From NCBI RefSeq assembly GCF_001477625.1, contig NZ_CP013692.1, positions 3,720,001-3,784,000 on the forward strand: a stretch of DNA of 64,000 bases, written 5' to 3'. The DNA is from Paucibacter sp. KCTC 42545 (GTDB lineage: Bacteria; Pseudomonadota; Gammaproteobacteria; Burkholderiales; Burkholderiaceae_C). The translations under genes and the position numbers were made by a program. The notes under the pieces were generated by a model that saw only the letters and a list, made by a program, of their open reading frames with translations, had not been told where the DNA came from and did no database searches. This document shows, piece after piece, positions 49,872 through 59,362 of this stretch; the stretch's first letter is position 1; each line of letters begins with the position of its first letter.

Positions 49872-50360
49872 ATGAACGCTGCCAACGCCCGCCGTCAATT
49901 TCTGCACCGCACCCTCACTGCCGCCGCGCCCGCCGCCGCGCTCATGCTGCTGGGCGGCTGCGCCGCGCTGGGTCAGCGCGAGGCTTTGCGCGTGAATGTG
50001 GTGGGCGTCGAGCCGCTCAGCGGCGAGGGCCTGGAGCTGCGCTTGTTGGTCAAGCTGCGCGTTCAGAACCCGAATGAAACGCCGGTCGAATTCGACGGCG
50101 CGGCGATTGAGCTGGAGCTCAACGGCAAGAATTTCGCCAGCGGCGTCAGCGACCAAAAAGGCACGGTGCCACGCTTTGGCGAAAGCATTTTGCAGATCCC
50201 GCTGACCATCTCCGCCTTCGCAGCCCTGCGCCAGGCGGTGAGCTTTGGCAGCGTGGCCGAACAGGGCGAGCTGCCTTATGTGCTGACCGGCAAACTGGCC
50301 GGCGGCATGTTCGGCACGGTGCGCTTCAGCGACAAGGGTTTGTTGAAGCTGCCCAAATAG
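49872..50360 (+). CDS. LEA type 2 (WHy domain) lipoprotein
   Basis: 162 residues. The N-terminus has RRQFLHR and a hydrophobic stretch ending in the lipobox LLGGC (Cys30), so it is probably a lipoprotein. The rest is a single beta-sandwich LEA_2/WHy domain: VVGVEPLSGEGLELRLLVKL, VQNPNETPVEFDGAAIELEL, GKNFASGVSDQKGTVPRFGE. Such proteins are linked to desiccation and stress tolerance in plants and bacteria; the bacterial role is not established. AAGGA precedes the ATG. Confidence 0.88.
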   Translation: MNAANARRQFLHRTLTAAAPAAALMLLGGCAALGQREALRVNVVGVEPLSGEGLELRLLVKLRVQNPNETPVEFDGAAIELELNGKNFASGVSDQKGTVPRFGESILQIPLTISAFAALRQAVSFGSVAEQGELPYVLTGKLAGGMFGTVRFSDKGLLKLPK

Positions 50361-50361
50361 C

Positions 50362-51354
50362 TCACTGAGGATTCAAGCCCTTGCTCTGCGCCATCAAGCG
50401 CACCAGGCCGAGCAAGGCATCGGTGAACGGCGTCTCCATCCCCAGCTTCTGCCCGATTTCGCGCGCCGCGCCGATCAGGGCGCTGTACTCCAGCGGGCGG
50501 CCCGCCTCGGCGTCTTGCAACATCGAGGTTTTGAAGGCGCCCAGCGATCGGGTGATGGCATGACGCTGCTCGGGCGTTTGATCCACCGCACAGCCCATGC
50601 GCGCGCCGATCTCGGCGGCCTCCAGCATGATGCGGGTCATCAGGCCGCGCACCAAGTCGTCGTCGAGGATGCGGTCGCAGGTGGCGCCGGTCAGGGCGGA
50701 CATGGGGTTGGTCGTCATATTGCCCCAGAGCTTGTACCAAATATCGCGCTGGATGCGCTCGGACACGCTGACCTTGAAGCCCGCTCGGCCTAGGAGTTCG
50801 GCCAATTGCAAGACCGACTCGGGTCGCCCACCCGAGGGCGCACCGATGATCAGGCCCATGCCCATCACATGACGCACCAGGCCCGGCTCGGGCGTCGCGC
50901 AGCTGGCGTGGACCACGCAGCCGATCACCTGCTCGGCCGGGATCAGGGCAGCCACCACGCCGCCAGGGTCCACGCTGTCCAGATGCTGACCTTCCAGCTC
51001 GCCGCCCAGGCCCTCGAAGAACCACCAGGGCACACCATTCATGGCCACCAGCACACGGGTCTGCGCGCCCAGCATGGCCTTGACGGACGGCGCCACGGCA
51101 GCCAGGGCCGGGCCTTTGACGGCCAGGATGATCAGGTCTTGCACACCAAGCTCGGCCGGGTCATCGCTGAGCCGGGCCGGCGTCACGCTGATGCGCTCGC
51201 CGCCCGTGTCCATGCGCAAGCCGTGCTGGCGCAGCGCGGCCAGGGTGGCGCCACGCGCCAGCACACTCAGCTCGACCTCCGCGCCCAGTTTCGCCCCCAA
51301 AAAGGCGCCAAACCAACCCCCAATGGCGCCCGCGCCAACAATGCAAATTTTCAT
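50362..51354 (-). CDS. 2-dehydropantoate 2-reductase (ketopantoate reductase family)
   Basis: 330 residues. N-terminal MKICIVGAGAIGGWFGAFLG Rossmann fold for NADPH, LILAVKGPALAAV, and the C-terminal NMTTNPMSALTGATCDRI with the catalytic Lys region (DIWYKLWGN). The family reduces 2-dehydropantoate to pantoate in coenzyme A synthesis, but genomes often hold several paralogues with other substrates; nothing nearby belongs to the pantothenate pathway, so no symbol is given. The frame reads on past the ATG antisense to the CoA-transferase gene, which is a GC-rich artefact. Confidence 0.9.
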   Translation of the reverse strand: MKICIVGAGAIGGWFGAFLGAKLGAEVELSVLARGATLAALRQHGLRMDTGGERISVTPARLSDDPAELGVQDLIILAVKGPALAAVAPSVKAMLGAQTRVLVAMNGVPWWFFEGLGGELEGQHLDSVDPGGVVAALIPAEQVIGCVVHASCATPEPGLVRHVMGMGLIIGAPSGGRPESVLQLAELLGRAGFKVSVSERIQRDIWYKLWGNMTTNPMSALTGATCDRILDDDLVRGLMTRIMLEAAEIGARMGCAVDQTPEQRHAITRSLGAFKTSMLQDAEAGRPLEYSALIGAAREIGQKLGMETPFTDALLGLVRLMAQSKGLNPQ

Positions 51355-51444
51355 GACAGCACACCCACGCTTGAACAGATGGCGGCAGTCTCGCATAGCC
51401 GGCGCGGGGCGAGACGAGCAACTTGAACACGCCACAATGCAGGC

Positions 51445-52686
51445 ATGAATACGCCTGATACGCCCAGCGCCACATCCACACTGTCGCCCGTTTCGCAAGC
51501 CCTGCCCCTGGCCGGCCTGCGCGTCATCGAGTTCACCCATATGGTCATGGGCCCCACCTGCGGCATGGTGCTGGCCGATCTGGGCGCCGAAGTCATCAAG
51601 GTCGAGCCGCTGACGGGCGACAACACCCGCCAACTGCTGGGCGCGGGCACGGGTTTTTATCCGCTGTTCAACCGCAATAAAAAGAGCCTGGCGCTGGACA
51701 TCAAACACCCGCGCGGGCTGGAGATCGTGCTCAAGCTGCTGGCCAGTGCCGATGTGTTCAGCGAGAACTTCAAGAGCGGCAGCATGGAGCGGCTTGGCCT
51801 GGGCTATGAGGCCTTGAGCGCGCTGAACCCTCGGCTGATTTACGTCAGCCACAAGGGCTTTCTGCCCGGCCCCTATGAGCACCGCACGGCCCTGGATGAG
51901 GTGGTGCAGATGATGGGCGGCCTGGCCTATATGACTGGCCGGCCAGGCGACCCGCTGCGCGCCGGCAGCAGCGTCAACGACATCATGGGCGGCATGTTCG
52001 GCGCCATCGGCGTGCTGGCGGCGCTGCAGGCGCGCCATCAAACCGGGCGCGGCCAACAAGTGCAATCGGCCCTGTTCGAAAACAATATCTTTCTGGTGGC
52101 GCAGCACATGATGCAGTTCGCCATCTCCGGCAAAGCGCCCGACCCCATGCCCAACCGCATCTCGCCCTGGGGCATTTACGACGTCTTCAGCGTCAAGGAC
52201 GGGGCGCAGATCTTCCTGGCCGTGGACAGCGACACGCAGTGGCAGATCTTTTGCCAGGCCTTTGGCTTTGCCGACTTGGCGCAAGACGCCCGCGTGACCA
52301 GCAATAAGCAGCGCGTGCTGGCGCGCGAGTGGCTGCTGCCCGAGCTGCGCAGCCGCTTGGCCGCGCAGCCGGTGGCCGAGATCAGCGCCGTGTTCGAGCG
52401 CGAAGGCCTGCCCTTCGCCCCCATCACCCGGCCCGAGCAGCTGATGGACGACCCCCATCTGCTGGCCACCGGCGGCCTGGCCCCCATGACCCTGCCCGAT
52501 GGCCGCGCCACCCGCGTGCCCTTGCTGCCGCTCACCCTGGACGGCGAACGCCTGCCCCTGCGCCTGGACCCGCCGCGCCTGGGTGAGCACAGCGAAGCCT
52601 TGTTGCAGGAGCTGGGCTACAGCCCGGCGCAGATCGAGGCGCTGCTGGCCGAAGGGGTAATTGGGCAAGCGTCGCCAAGCCCGTGA
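51445..52686 (+). CDS. Family III CoA-transferase (CaiB/BaiF)
   Basis: 413 residues. The N-terminal motif GLRVIEFTHMVMGPTCGMVL, LADLGAEVIKVEPLTGDNTR and LFNRNKKSLALDIKHPRGLE match the family, and the catalytic Asp is in RTALDEVVQMMGG. The interlocked-dimer fold transfers CoA between carboxylic acids. The substrate cannot be told from sequence. It is divergent from the ketopantoate reductase-like gene (90 bases), with which it may share control. Confidence 0.92.
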   Translation: MNTPDTPSATSTLSPVSQALPLAGLRVIEFTHMVMGPTCGMVLADLGAEVIKVEPLTGDNTRQLLGAGTGFYPLFNRNKKSLALDIKHPRGLEIVLKLLASADVFSENFKSGSMERLGLGYEALSALNPRLIYVSHKGFLPGPYEHRTALDEVVQMMGGLAYMTGRPGDPLRAGSSVNDIMGGMFGAIGVLAALQARHQTGRGQQVQSALFENNIFLVAQHMMQFAISGKAPDPMPNRISPWGIYDVFSVKDGAQIFLAVDSDTQWQIFCQAFGFADLAQDARVTSNKQRVLAREWLLPELRSRLAAQPVAEISAVFEREGLPFAPITRPEQLMDDPHLLATGGLAPMTLPDGRATRVPLLPLTLDGERLPLRLDPPRLGEHSEALLQELGYSPAQIEALLAEGVIGQASPSP

Positions 52687-52844
52687 GGCTAGACGCGTTT
52701 GCGCGACTTGTACCCAGGTCGGCCATGACAGGGCTTCAGCGCCTTGTGAATCATTGACACTCTTTGTGGCGCAAGGCGCTTGCGCCGGGGCGAGATGGCG
52801 GTCAAGGCCTGAACCAGCGCCCAGCCCGTGATAGCGTGACAACC

Positions 52845-54020
52845 ATGCCTTTCGCCCCCGCAAGCTCGCCCACGGCCGCAAGGCCGGCCCCCATCGCCTC
52901 GCAGCGCCGCCTGCTCTGGTGGGCTTACGCCGCCCTGGTGCTGGGCGTGGGCCTGCTGCTGAGTCTGGCCGAGCTGCAGCATTACCAGGCGCGTGGCGGG
53001 CCGCATCCCTGGGAGCCTTTTTTGTGGGAACTCAGCAGCGTGCTCATCGTGGGCTTGCTGGCCATTGCCCTGTTTCGCTGGCATGCGCGGCTGCGCGACC
53101 AGGGCGCGCCACTCTGGCGCTTGCTGCTGGGGCATCTGCTGGGCTTGGGGCTCTTTGTGCTGCTGCACGTGGCCGGCTTGCTGCTGCTGCGCGCCAGCGT
53201 CTATGCCTTGATGGGCATGCCCTATCAGCATGACGAACTGCCCACCATGTTCGCCTACGAGGGCGCCAAGGACAGCATCAGCTACCTGCTCTTCGTCTTC
53301 ATCAGCGAAGGCCTGCGCCTGGCCAATGCCGAGCAAGCGCGCCGCCATGAACTGGAACGCTTGCGCAACGAGTTGGCCGAGGCGCGTTTGCAGCGCTTGA
53401 GCGATCAAATCCAGCCGCACTTTTTGTTCAACACCTTGAACCTGATTTCCTCGGTGATGTACAAGGACGTGCAGCGCGCCGACCGGCTGCTGTGCGAGCT
53501 GGCCACGCTCTTGCGCCAAGCGCTCAATGCCCAGCACAGCGAGCGCCACACCCTGGCGCAGGAGTTGCAACTGGTGCAACCCTATCTGACGCTGATGCAG
53601 GCCCGCTTCGGTGAGCGCTTGCAGGTCAGCTTGGAGGCCAGCACGGCAGCGCAAGCCTGCCTATTGCCCAGCCTGCTTTTGATCGCGCCGATTGAAAACG
53701 CCATCACCCACGATGTGGCCCAGCACCTGGGCCCCGTGCAACTGCGGCTGTACGCTGAGGTTGCCGCCGGCCAATTGCGGATCACCGTAGACAACAGCGG
53801 CACCGCCCCCAGCCGCGACACCCGCGCCGGCGCCATCGGCATGGCCAATACCCGCGAGCGCCTGCAAGCCAGCTATGGCGCGCGGGCCAGCGTCAAGCTG
53901 GAAAGCTTGGGCAGCGGCAGCCGCCTGAGCTTGAGCCTGCCGGCGCAAATGGCGGAGACCACCACCAATCTCCCGGCTAAGCCCAAGGCCACACTCACCG
54001 CTGCGGACATGCCCAGATGA
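52845..54020 (+). CDS. LytS/AlgZ-type sensor histidine kinase
   Basis: 391 residues. Four transmembrane segments (about 22-145) are followed by a coiled coil and the His_kinase domain of the LytS/YehU class: LSDQIQPHFLFNTLNLISSV with His192, PSLLLIAPIENAITHDVAQ (N-box) and GAIGMANTRERLQASYG (G-box). A C-terminal low-complexity tail follows. The ATG at 52845 is preferred to an upstream frame. Its stop overlaps the start of the LytTR regulator (ATGA). Confidence 0.92.
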   Translation: MPFAPASSPTAARPAPIASQRRLLWWAYAALVLGVGLLLSLAELQHYQARGGPHPWEPFLWELSSVLIVGLLAIALFRWHARLRDQGAPLWRLLLGHLLGLGLFVLLHVAGLLLLRASVYALMGMPYQHDELPTMFAYEGAKDSISYLLFVFISEGLRLANAEQARRHELERLRNELAEARLQRLSDQIQPHFLFNTLNLISSVMYKDVQRADRLLCELATLLRQALNAQHSERHTLAQELQLVQPYLTLMQARFGERLQVSLEASTAAQACLLPSLLLIAPIENAITHDVAQHLGPVQLRLYAEVAAGQLRITVDNSGTAPSRDTRAGAIGMANTRERLQASYGARASVKLESLGSGSRLSLSLPAQMAETTTNLPAKPKATLTAADMPR

Positions 54021-54784
54021 CGCCCCTCAAGGTCTTGATCGTCGACGACGAAGCCCCGGCCCGCGCCAAGCTGCGCCGGCTGCTGCTGGCCCATGCGCCT
54101 GCTGTGCAAGTGATGGGCGAGGCGGGCGATGCCCTGGAGGCCTTGCGTTTGGCCGAGGCGCTGCAACCCGACCTGGCCTTGCTGGACATTCAGATGCCCG
54201 GCATGAGCGGCCTCGAGCTGGCCCTGGCCTTGCCGCCCGCCACCCACTGCGCGTTCTGCACCGCGTTTGAGCAACACGCCTTGCGCGCCTTTGAGCTCAA
54301 TGCGGTGGACTATCTGCTCAAGCCTTTTAGCGCCGAGCGCCTGGACCAGACCCTGGCCCGGCTGCGCCAGCGCATCCAGGCCAGCATCAGCAGTGGCGAT
54401 CGCAGCAACAAAGAGCGGCCCCGCGCCGCCCTGCTCAGCGCCCTGCAACAATTGCAGCCGGTCAGCGGCCACTGGCTGGTGCCGCAGCGCGGCGGCGGCT
54501 TGATGAAGCTGGCCTTGGCGCAGGTGGAATGGGTGGCTGCGGCGGACAACTACATCGCGCTGCACGCCCCGCCCGCCCAGCATCTGGACCGCCACACCCT
54601 GGCCGATTTTCTGGCCCATGCCGCCGTGCAGCAGGCTGGCTTTGTGCGGGTGCACCGCAGCCATGCGGTCAACCCGGCGCATATCCACAGCATCGCCAGC
54701 CTGGCGCGTGGCGAGGCCGAATTGACGCTCAGCTCGGGCGCCAAGCTGCGGGTCTCGCGCGGCTATCGTGAACAACTCATTTAG
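54017..54784 (+). CDS. LytTR-family response regulator (AlgR-like)
   Basis: 255 residues. A receiver domain (VLIVDDEAPARAKLRRLL, phosphoacceptor Asp57 in LALLDIQMPGMSGLEL, and DYLLKPFSAERLD) is joined to a LytTR DNA-binding domain (about 155-253: VEWVAAADNYIALHA, FVRVHRSHAVNPAHIHSIA, LRVSRGYREQL). LytTR proteins bind short direct repeats and often control cell-surface or virulence traits. Translationally coupled to the LytS-type kinase upstream. Confidence 0.94.
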   Translation: MTPLKVLIVDDEAPARAKLRRLLLAHAPAVQVMGEAGDALEALRLAEALQPDLALLDIQMPGMSGLELALALPPATHCAFCTAFEQHALRAFELNAVDYLLKPFSAERLDQTLARLRQRIQASISSGDRSNKERPRAALLSALQQLQPVSGHWLVPQRGGGLMKLALAQVEWVAAADNYIALHAPPAQHLDRHTLADFLAHAAVQQAGFVRVHRSHAVNPAHIHSIASLARGEAELTLSSGAKLRVSRGYREQLI

Positions 54785-54797
54785 GAAACCCTCAGGC

Positions 54798-55268
54798 ATG
54801 ACACCCGAACAAAGACTGCAGGCCCTGGGCCTGGAACTCCCCAGCGGCGGCGCGCCTGCCGGCAACTATGCGGCTGCGGTGCAAGCCGGCGACTTGCTCT
54901 TTCTCTCCGGCAAGGCGCCGCTAGCCATCGCGGGCGAAAGCCCCAAGGGCCGTTTGGGCGAGCAGTACGACGCCGAGCAAGGCTATGCCCTGGCACGCTC
55001 CGCCTGCCTGGCTCTGATCGCGGCCATCAAGGCCGAGCTGGGCTCACTCGACCGCGTGCTGCGCATCGTGGAACTGCACGGTTCTATCAACAGCACGCCG
55101 GAGTTCGAAGAACACGCCGAGGTGCTGGACGGCGCCTCCGACCTGCTGGTGGCCGTGTTCGGCCCCGCCGGTGTGCATGCACGCTCGGTGATCGGCGTGG
55201 CCTCGCTGCGCAAAGGCGTGCCTTTGACGGTCAAGGCCACGCTGCAGATCCGCGCTGCCGCGCACTGA
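54798..55268 (+). CDS. RidA/YjgF-family protein
   Basis: 156 residues, of the longer YjgF-like type. LELPSGGAPAGNYAAAVQAG, DLLFLSGKAPLA, LRIVELHGSINSTPEFEEHA, and GVHARSVIGVASLRKGVPLT match the family; the last block holds the Arg that in RidA binds the imine/enamine substrate. Members remove reactive 2-aminoacrylate-like imines, but this subgroup is not well characterised. The start at 54798 follows AGGAAACC; a GTG at 54768 within the preceding gene is possible. Follows the LytTR gene closely (13 bases). Confidence 0.9.
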   Translation: MTPEQRLQALGLELPSGGAPAGNYAAAVQAGDLLFLSGKAPLAIAGESPKGRLGEQYDAEQGYALARSACLALIAAIKAELGSLDRVLRIVELHGSINSTPEFEEHAEVLDGASDLLVAVFGPAGVHARSVIGVASLRKGVPLTVKATLQIRAAAH

Positions 55269-55336
55269 CCCCAGGCCAAAGCCAACTCGCCCCAGAACGC
55301 TTGGCCGCAGCGGCCCGGCGGGCGATGCTGGCCGCC

Positions 55337-56650
55337 ATGGCACACACATCACTTCCTCCGCATATCGGCAGCGCTGCGCACGAATCACAAACATCGTCGC
55401 AGCGCCTCTTCTTCCTCGACTGGCTGCGCATCCTCGCCTTCGGCTTGCTGGTGGTCTATCACGTCGGCATGTATTACGTCAGCTGGGGCTGGCATGTCAA
55501 AAGCCCGGCGGCCAGCACGACGATCGAGCCGCTGATGCTGCTCAGCTCGCCCTGGCGCATGGGCCTGCTCTTCCTGATCTCGGGCGCCGCCCTGATGCAT
55601 GCCCTGGCCGCCAAGCCACAGCCCGCAGGTGCCTTCTTCCGGCGCCGCAGCGGCCGCTTGCTGTGGCCTTTGCTGTTCGGCATGTTGATCATCGTGCCGC
55701 CGCAGTCCTACTTCGAGGTGATCGCCAAGTTCAGCTACAGCGGCAGCTATCTGGACTTCATGCCCGACTATCTGCGCGGCAATGCCGACTTTTGCCGGCT
55801 GGAAGAAGGCCGCCGGCGCTGCCTCAGCCTGCCGACCTGGAATCATCTGTGGTTCTTGCCCTATCTGTGGGCCTACACGGGCCTGGCCCTGCTGCTGGCA
55901 CGTTGGGCGCCGCGCCTGCTGGCATGGGGCAGCGAGTCAATCGCCGCGCGCAGCGGCTCCACCCTGTTTCTGATGCTGCTGGGCGCGCTGCCACTGATGG
56001 CGGCGCGCGTCACGCTGATTCAGTTCGAGGTGACGCACAACCTCGTCTGGGATTGGTACGCCCATGCGCAATACCTCGGCTTGTTTGTGCTCGGTTACCT
56101 GATGGCCAGCGCTGGCGATAGCCTGTGGCTTGGCCTGCGCCGCCTGCGTTGGCTGGCTTTGGTGGCGGCCCTGTGCAGCTGGGCAGGGCTGATGTTTTAC
56201 TTCCAGGCCTATGCCGATACCCCACCGCCCGACGCGCTGCGCTACGCCATGCGCCTGCTGTGGGGCGGCATGCAGTGGTGGGCCTTGGTGGCGGTGTGCG
56301 GCTTTGCGCGGCAGTGGCTGAACCAGGACAGCCCCCTGCGCCAGCGCCTCAGCGCCGCAGTGTTCTGCGTCTACATCCTGCACCAAACCCTCATCGTCGT
56401 GCTGAGCCAGGCCATCAAGCCCTGGCACTTGCCGCCCTTGGCGGAGGGCTTGGCCTTGATCTCGCTCACCGCGGCGCTATGCGCCCTGGGCTACACCCTT
56501 GCGCGCCGGCTGCCTGCGCCCTTGGCCGTGCTGCTGGGGGTGGAGCGCAAAAGCGCGCTGCAATATCCCCCGCAATATCCTTCCAACAGCGCCAGCGGCC
56601 GGCAGCCGCGACAATCCGGCTCAGTCCTCACTGCCGAGAAGAAATCATGA
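55337..56650 (+). CDS. Membrane acyltransferase (acyltransferase 3 / OpgC-like)
   Basis: 437 residues, ten to eleven transmembrane helices. FFLDWLRILAFGLLVVYHVG near the N-terminus holds the family's conserved Arg and His; WRMGLLFLISGAALMHAL and FCVYILHQTLIVVLSQAI also match acyltransferase 3/OpgC-type enzymes that transfer acyl (often succinyl or acetyl) groups to periplasmic or surface glycans. In-frame starts at 55325 and 55337 are both possible. The stop overlaps the gloA start (ATGA). Confidence 0.87.
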   Translation: MAHTSLPPHIGSAAHESQTSSQRLFFLDWLRILAFGLLVVYHVGMYYVSWGWHVKSPAASTTIEPLMLLSSPWRMGLLFLISGAALMHALAAKPQPAGAFFRRRSGRLLWPLLFGMLIIVPPQSYFEVIAKFSYSGSYLDFMPDYLRGNADFCRLEEGRRRCLSLPTWNHLWFLPYLWAYTGLALLLARWAPRLLAWGSESIAARSGSTLFLMLLGALPLMAARVTLIQFEVTHNLVWDWYAHAQYLGLFVLGYLMASAGDSLWLGLRRLRWLALVAALCSWAGLMFYFQAYADTPPPDALRYAMRLLWGGMQWWALVAVCGFARQWLNQDSPLRQRLSAAVFCVYILHQTLIVVLSQAIKPWHLPPLAEGLALISLTAALCALGYTLARRLPAPLAVLLGVERKSALQYPPQYPSNSASGRQPRQSGSVLTAEKKS

Positions 56651-57093
56651 AATACCTGCACACCATGGTTCGCGTCACCGATCTTGAAGCCTCGCTGAAG
56701 TTTTACCGCGATGCGCTTGGGATGGTGGAAGTGCGCCGCAACGAATTTGAGGCCGGCCGCTTCACCCTGCTCTATCTCGCCGCCCCGAGCGACGCAGCGG
56801 GCCCCTACCAGCCGCAAGTGGAGCTGACCTATAACTGGCCCGATGCCGATGGCAAGAGCGAGCAGTACACCGGCGGGCGCAATTTCGGCCACCTGGCTTT
56901 TGCCGTGCCCGACATCTACGCCGCCTGCCAGCGCCTGGCCGACCACGGCGTGACCGTGCTGCGCCCACCGCGCGACGGCCGCATGGCGTTTGTGCGCTCG
57001 CCCGATGGCATCTCGGTTGAGTTGCTGCAAGACGGCCCCGCGCTGGCGCCGGCCGAGCCCTGGGCTTCGATGGCCAATACTGGTAACTGGTAA
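56647..57093 (+). CDS. gloA: Lactoylglutathione lyase (glyoxalase I)
   Basis: 148 residues. Metal ligands of the two VOC repeats are visible: His in YLHTMVRV, Glu in QVELTYNW, His in GHLAFAVPD and Glu in SVELLQDG. DLEASLKFYRDALGM and YTGGRNFGHLAFAV are classic GloA blocks. It isomerises the hemithioacetal of methylglyoxal and glutathione to S-lactoylglutathione. Overlaps the acyltransferase stop; a strong terminator follows. Confidence 0.95.
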   Translation: MKYLHTMVRVTDLEASLKFYRDALGMVEVRRNEFEAGRFTLLYLAAPSDAAGPYQPQVELTYNWPDADGKSEQYTGGRNFGHLAFAVPDIYAACQRLADHGVTVLRPPRDGRMAFVRSPDGISVELLQDGPALAPAEPWASMANTGNW

Positions 57094-57129
57094 AAAACGG
57101 CGCCGCGACACGCCTTCGTCGTCATGAAA

Positions 57130-57155
57130 AAAGGGCCCGATCACTCGGGCCCTTT
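57130..57155. terminator. Bidirectional terminator between gloA and pepF
   Basis: 11-bp stem AAAGGGCCCGA/TCGGGCCCTTT with a 4-base loop, an A-run before it and TTTT after it. Serves gloA and the convergent peptidase gene. Confidence 0.93.
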
Positions 57156-57180
57156 TGCTTGGCGATGAACTGGAATGTGC

Positions 57181-59082
57181 TTACTTGCCGGCCTTCTCAG
57201 CATTAAGCTTTTCCAGCTTGTCCATGGTCGCATTCATGCGGCGCATCAGCGCACGGTAGGGCTCGGGCGAAGCCAGGTCCACACCGGCCGCCAAAGTCAG
57301 CGGATAAGCATCGCCCGAGCTGCCGGCCTTGAGCATGGCGAAGTACTTGTCACGCAAGGCGGTGTCGCCCATGCGAATGCCTTCGGCGAAGAAGGCCGCA
57401 GCGCTGACGCAGGTGGCGTACTGGTAGACGTAGAAGTCGTTGTAGAAATGCGGGATGTAGGCCCACTCGATGCCGTAAAGGTCATCGATCTTGACCACGC
57501 CTTGCGCGTCGCCGTGATAGCGCTTGAGCAGGTCGAGATAGGTCTTGGTGAACCATTCGCCGGTGACGGCTTCGCCCTTCTCCACCGCCTCGTGCGACTT
57601 CAGCTCAAACTCGGCAAACATGGCCTGGCGGAAGAAGGTGCTGCGGATGCTTTCCAGCTCCTGGCTCAGCGCGAAGATTTTCTCCTCGCGTGTGGCGGCC
57701 TTCTCGACCATGTGGTCAACCAGGAACAGCTCGTTGGCCGTTGAGGGGATCTCGGCGATGAAGGTCGAGTAGTCAGCCGTCTCAAAAGGCTGAGCGGCAT
57801 TGGACAACACCGAGTGCATGGCGTGACCCCACTCATGCGCCAGGGTCGAGACGCTTTGATACTCGCCGTTGAAGCTCATCAGCAAATAGGGGTGCACATC
57901 GTAGGCAGCCGGGTTCATGTAGGCGCCCGAGCGCTTGCCGCGCTGCGGCACCGCATGCATCCAGTTGCCCTTGAAGGCTTGATCCAGCTTGGTGGTGTAG
58001 TCGCTGCCCAGGGGCGCCAGGGCGGCCAGGGTCAGCTGCTCGGCCTCGGCCAGGGTGTAGCTGCGGCTGGTCTTGGCCAGCGCCACATAACCGTCTTGAT
58101 AACCGGGGTTCTTCAGGCCCAGCATCTTGCTGCGCAGCTTCAGGTAACGATGCAGCGTGGGCAGGCCGGCATTGGCCTCTTGCACCAGGCTGCGGTAGAC
58201 GGCCTCGGGGATGTTGTCATTGCCCTGCGCCATGGCAACGCTGCTGGGGAACTGGCGCGCCTTGGCCTTGAACACGGTGCCGCGCAGATTGGCGGCGTAG
58301 ATGGCGCCCAGGGTGCGCTCGTAGGCCTTGTACACAGGCCAGAAAGACTTGAAGACTTGCTCACGCACCTTGGGGTCGCGGTCATCGCGCAAGGACACGT
58401 ATTGCTCCTGATCCAGCACCACCTTCTTGCCACGCACGGTGATGGTGGGCCAAGGCAGATCGGCATTGGTCAGCAGGCCGTAAATGCTTTGCGGCTGCTG
58501 CATGGGTTCGGCGGCGGAGGCCAGCAACGCCTCTTCCTTCAGGCTCAGGGTGTGAGCGGCCAGGCGCAGAATCGTCGTCAAACCCTGCTTGTGCTTGGCC
58601 AGGCGCGGCTCAGCAGCCAGATAGGCCTCGACCTTGTCGCGGCCTGTGGCAGTGACTTCGGCATTGACGAAAGACACCGCCTCGCCGAACTGGTTGTTGG
58701 CCGAGCTGGCCAACTGATCACGCGCTTGATTGGCGGTGATCTGGGTGTTCTCGTCGGCCAGCAAGCTGGAGTAAGTCACAAGGCGGCCCAGGCGGCGGCG
58801 CACCGCGGAGATTTGGTCCAGGCCGTCGGCCATGCTCTTGCTGCTGCTGCCCAGCGTGCCTTGCAGGGCCTTGAGCTTGGGCAGCTCGGCCAGGATGGCC
58901 AGGCGCTCGGCTTCCCAGGCGGCCTCATTGGCATACAGCGGCGTCAAATCCCACACGCCCTGCCCGGCCGGCACGGCGGCCGTGGCCGACTTGGCGATTG
59001 CAGCGGCGGCCAGCGCCGGCTCAGCGGTGGTGGAGAGCAGCGCCAGGGTCGCTGCCAGAACAATCACGGAGGGTTTCAACAT
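57181..59082 (-). CDS. pepF: Exported M3-family oligoendopeptidase F-like metallopeptidase
   Basis: 633 residues. MLKPSVIVLAATLALLSTTA begins a signal peptide, so this copy should act in the periplasm, unlike the cytoplasmic PepF of Firmicutes. An N-terminal helical domain (about 40-330) precedes the peptidase domain with the zinc motif HEWGH (His416, Glu417, His420) in STLAHEWGHAMHSVL and a downstream Glu in AEIPSTANELFLVDHM. It cleaves short peptides of roughly 7-20 residues. The ATG at 59082 is chosen to give the signal peptide; a start at 59166 would add 28 unconserved residues. Confidence 0.92.
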   Translation of the reverse strand: MLKPSVIVLAATLALLSTTAEPALAAAAIAKSATAAVPAGQGVWDLTPLYANEAAWEAERLAILAELPKLKALQGTLGSSSKSMADGLDQISAVRRRLGRLVTYSSLLADENTQITANQARDQLASSANNQFGEAVSFVNAEVTATGRDKVEAYLAAEPRLAKHKQGLTTILRLAAHTLSLKEEALLASAAEPMQQPQSIYGLLTNADLPWPTITVRGKKVVLDQEQYVSLRDDRDPKVREQVFKSFWPVYKAYERTLGAIYAANLRGTVFKAKARQFPSSVAMAQGNDNIPEAVYRSLVQEANAGLPTLHRYLKLRSKMLGLKNPGYQDGYVALAKTSRSYTLAEAEQLTLAALAPLGSDYTTKLDQAFKGNWMHAVPQRGKRSGAYMNPAAYDVHPYLLMSFNGEYQSVSTLAHEWGHAMHSVLSNAAQPFETADYSTFIAEIPSTANELFLVDHMVEKAATREEKIFALSQELESIRSTFFRQAMFAEFELKSHEAVEKGEAVTGEWFTKTYLDLLKRYHGDAQGVVKIDDLYGIEWAYIPHFYNDFYVYQYATCVSAAAFFAEGIRMGDTALRDKYFAMLKAGSSGDAYPLTLAAGVDLASPEPYRALMRRMNATMDKLEKLNAEKAGK

Positions 59083-59273
59083 CTTGATGAAGGGACTTTG
59101 CAAGGAATTCGCGGGTAGCGAAGCGGGTGGAAGAGGAAGTGAAAACTTGTGGTTCTGTGTGCGCAATCAAGTGGGGTGGATTCGCCTGAAGCGCGTTCGC
59201 CAGGGCGGCGATTGTCAACCCAGCCGGCGCACACGGCCCGTGCCACAAGTCCTGGCCGGCGCCAAAAACAAAC

Positions 59274-59306
59274 AGCCCCGGTGGACTTTTCATGTCCACC
59301 GGGGCT
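59274..59306 (-). terminator. Terminator of the His/Ala-rich protein gene
   Basis: 13-bp stem AGCCCCGGTGGAC/GTCCACCGGGGCT with a 7-base loop; on the minus strand a TGTTTGTTTTTGG run follows. Confidence 0.88.
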
Positions 59307-59362
59307 GGTCTTGCTGACACGGGCCTCGGGACTAGCCCGGGCCGTGCAGTTGAATGGCCACT

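Noticed and set aside
51355..52881. Minus-strand frame continuing 500 codons upstream of the ketopantoate reductase-like start
   Set aside because: It is antisense to the clearly real CoA-transferase gene and has the Gln/Ala/His-rich composition of shadow frames in GC-rich DNA; the Rossmann-fold start at 51354 is natural.
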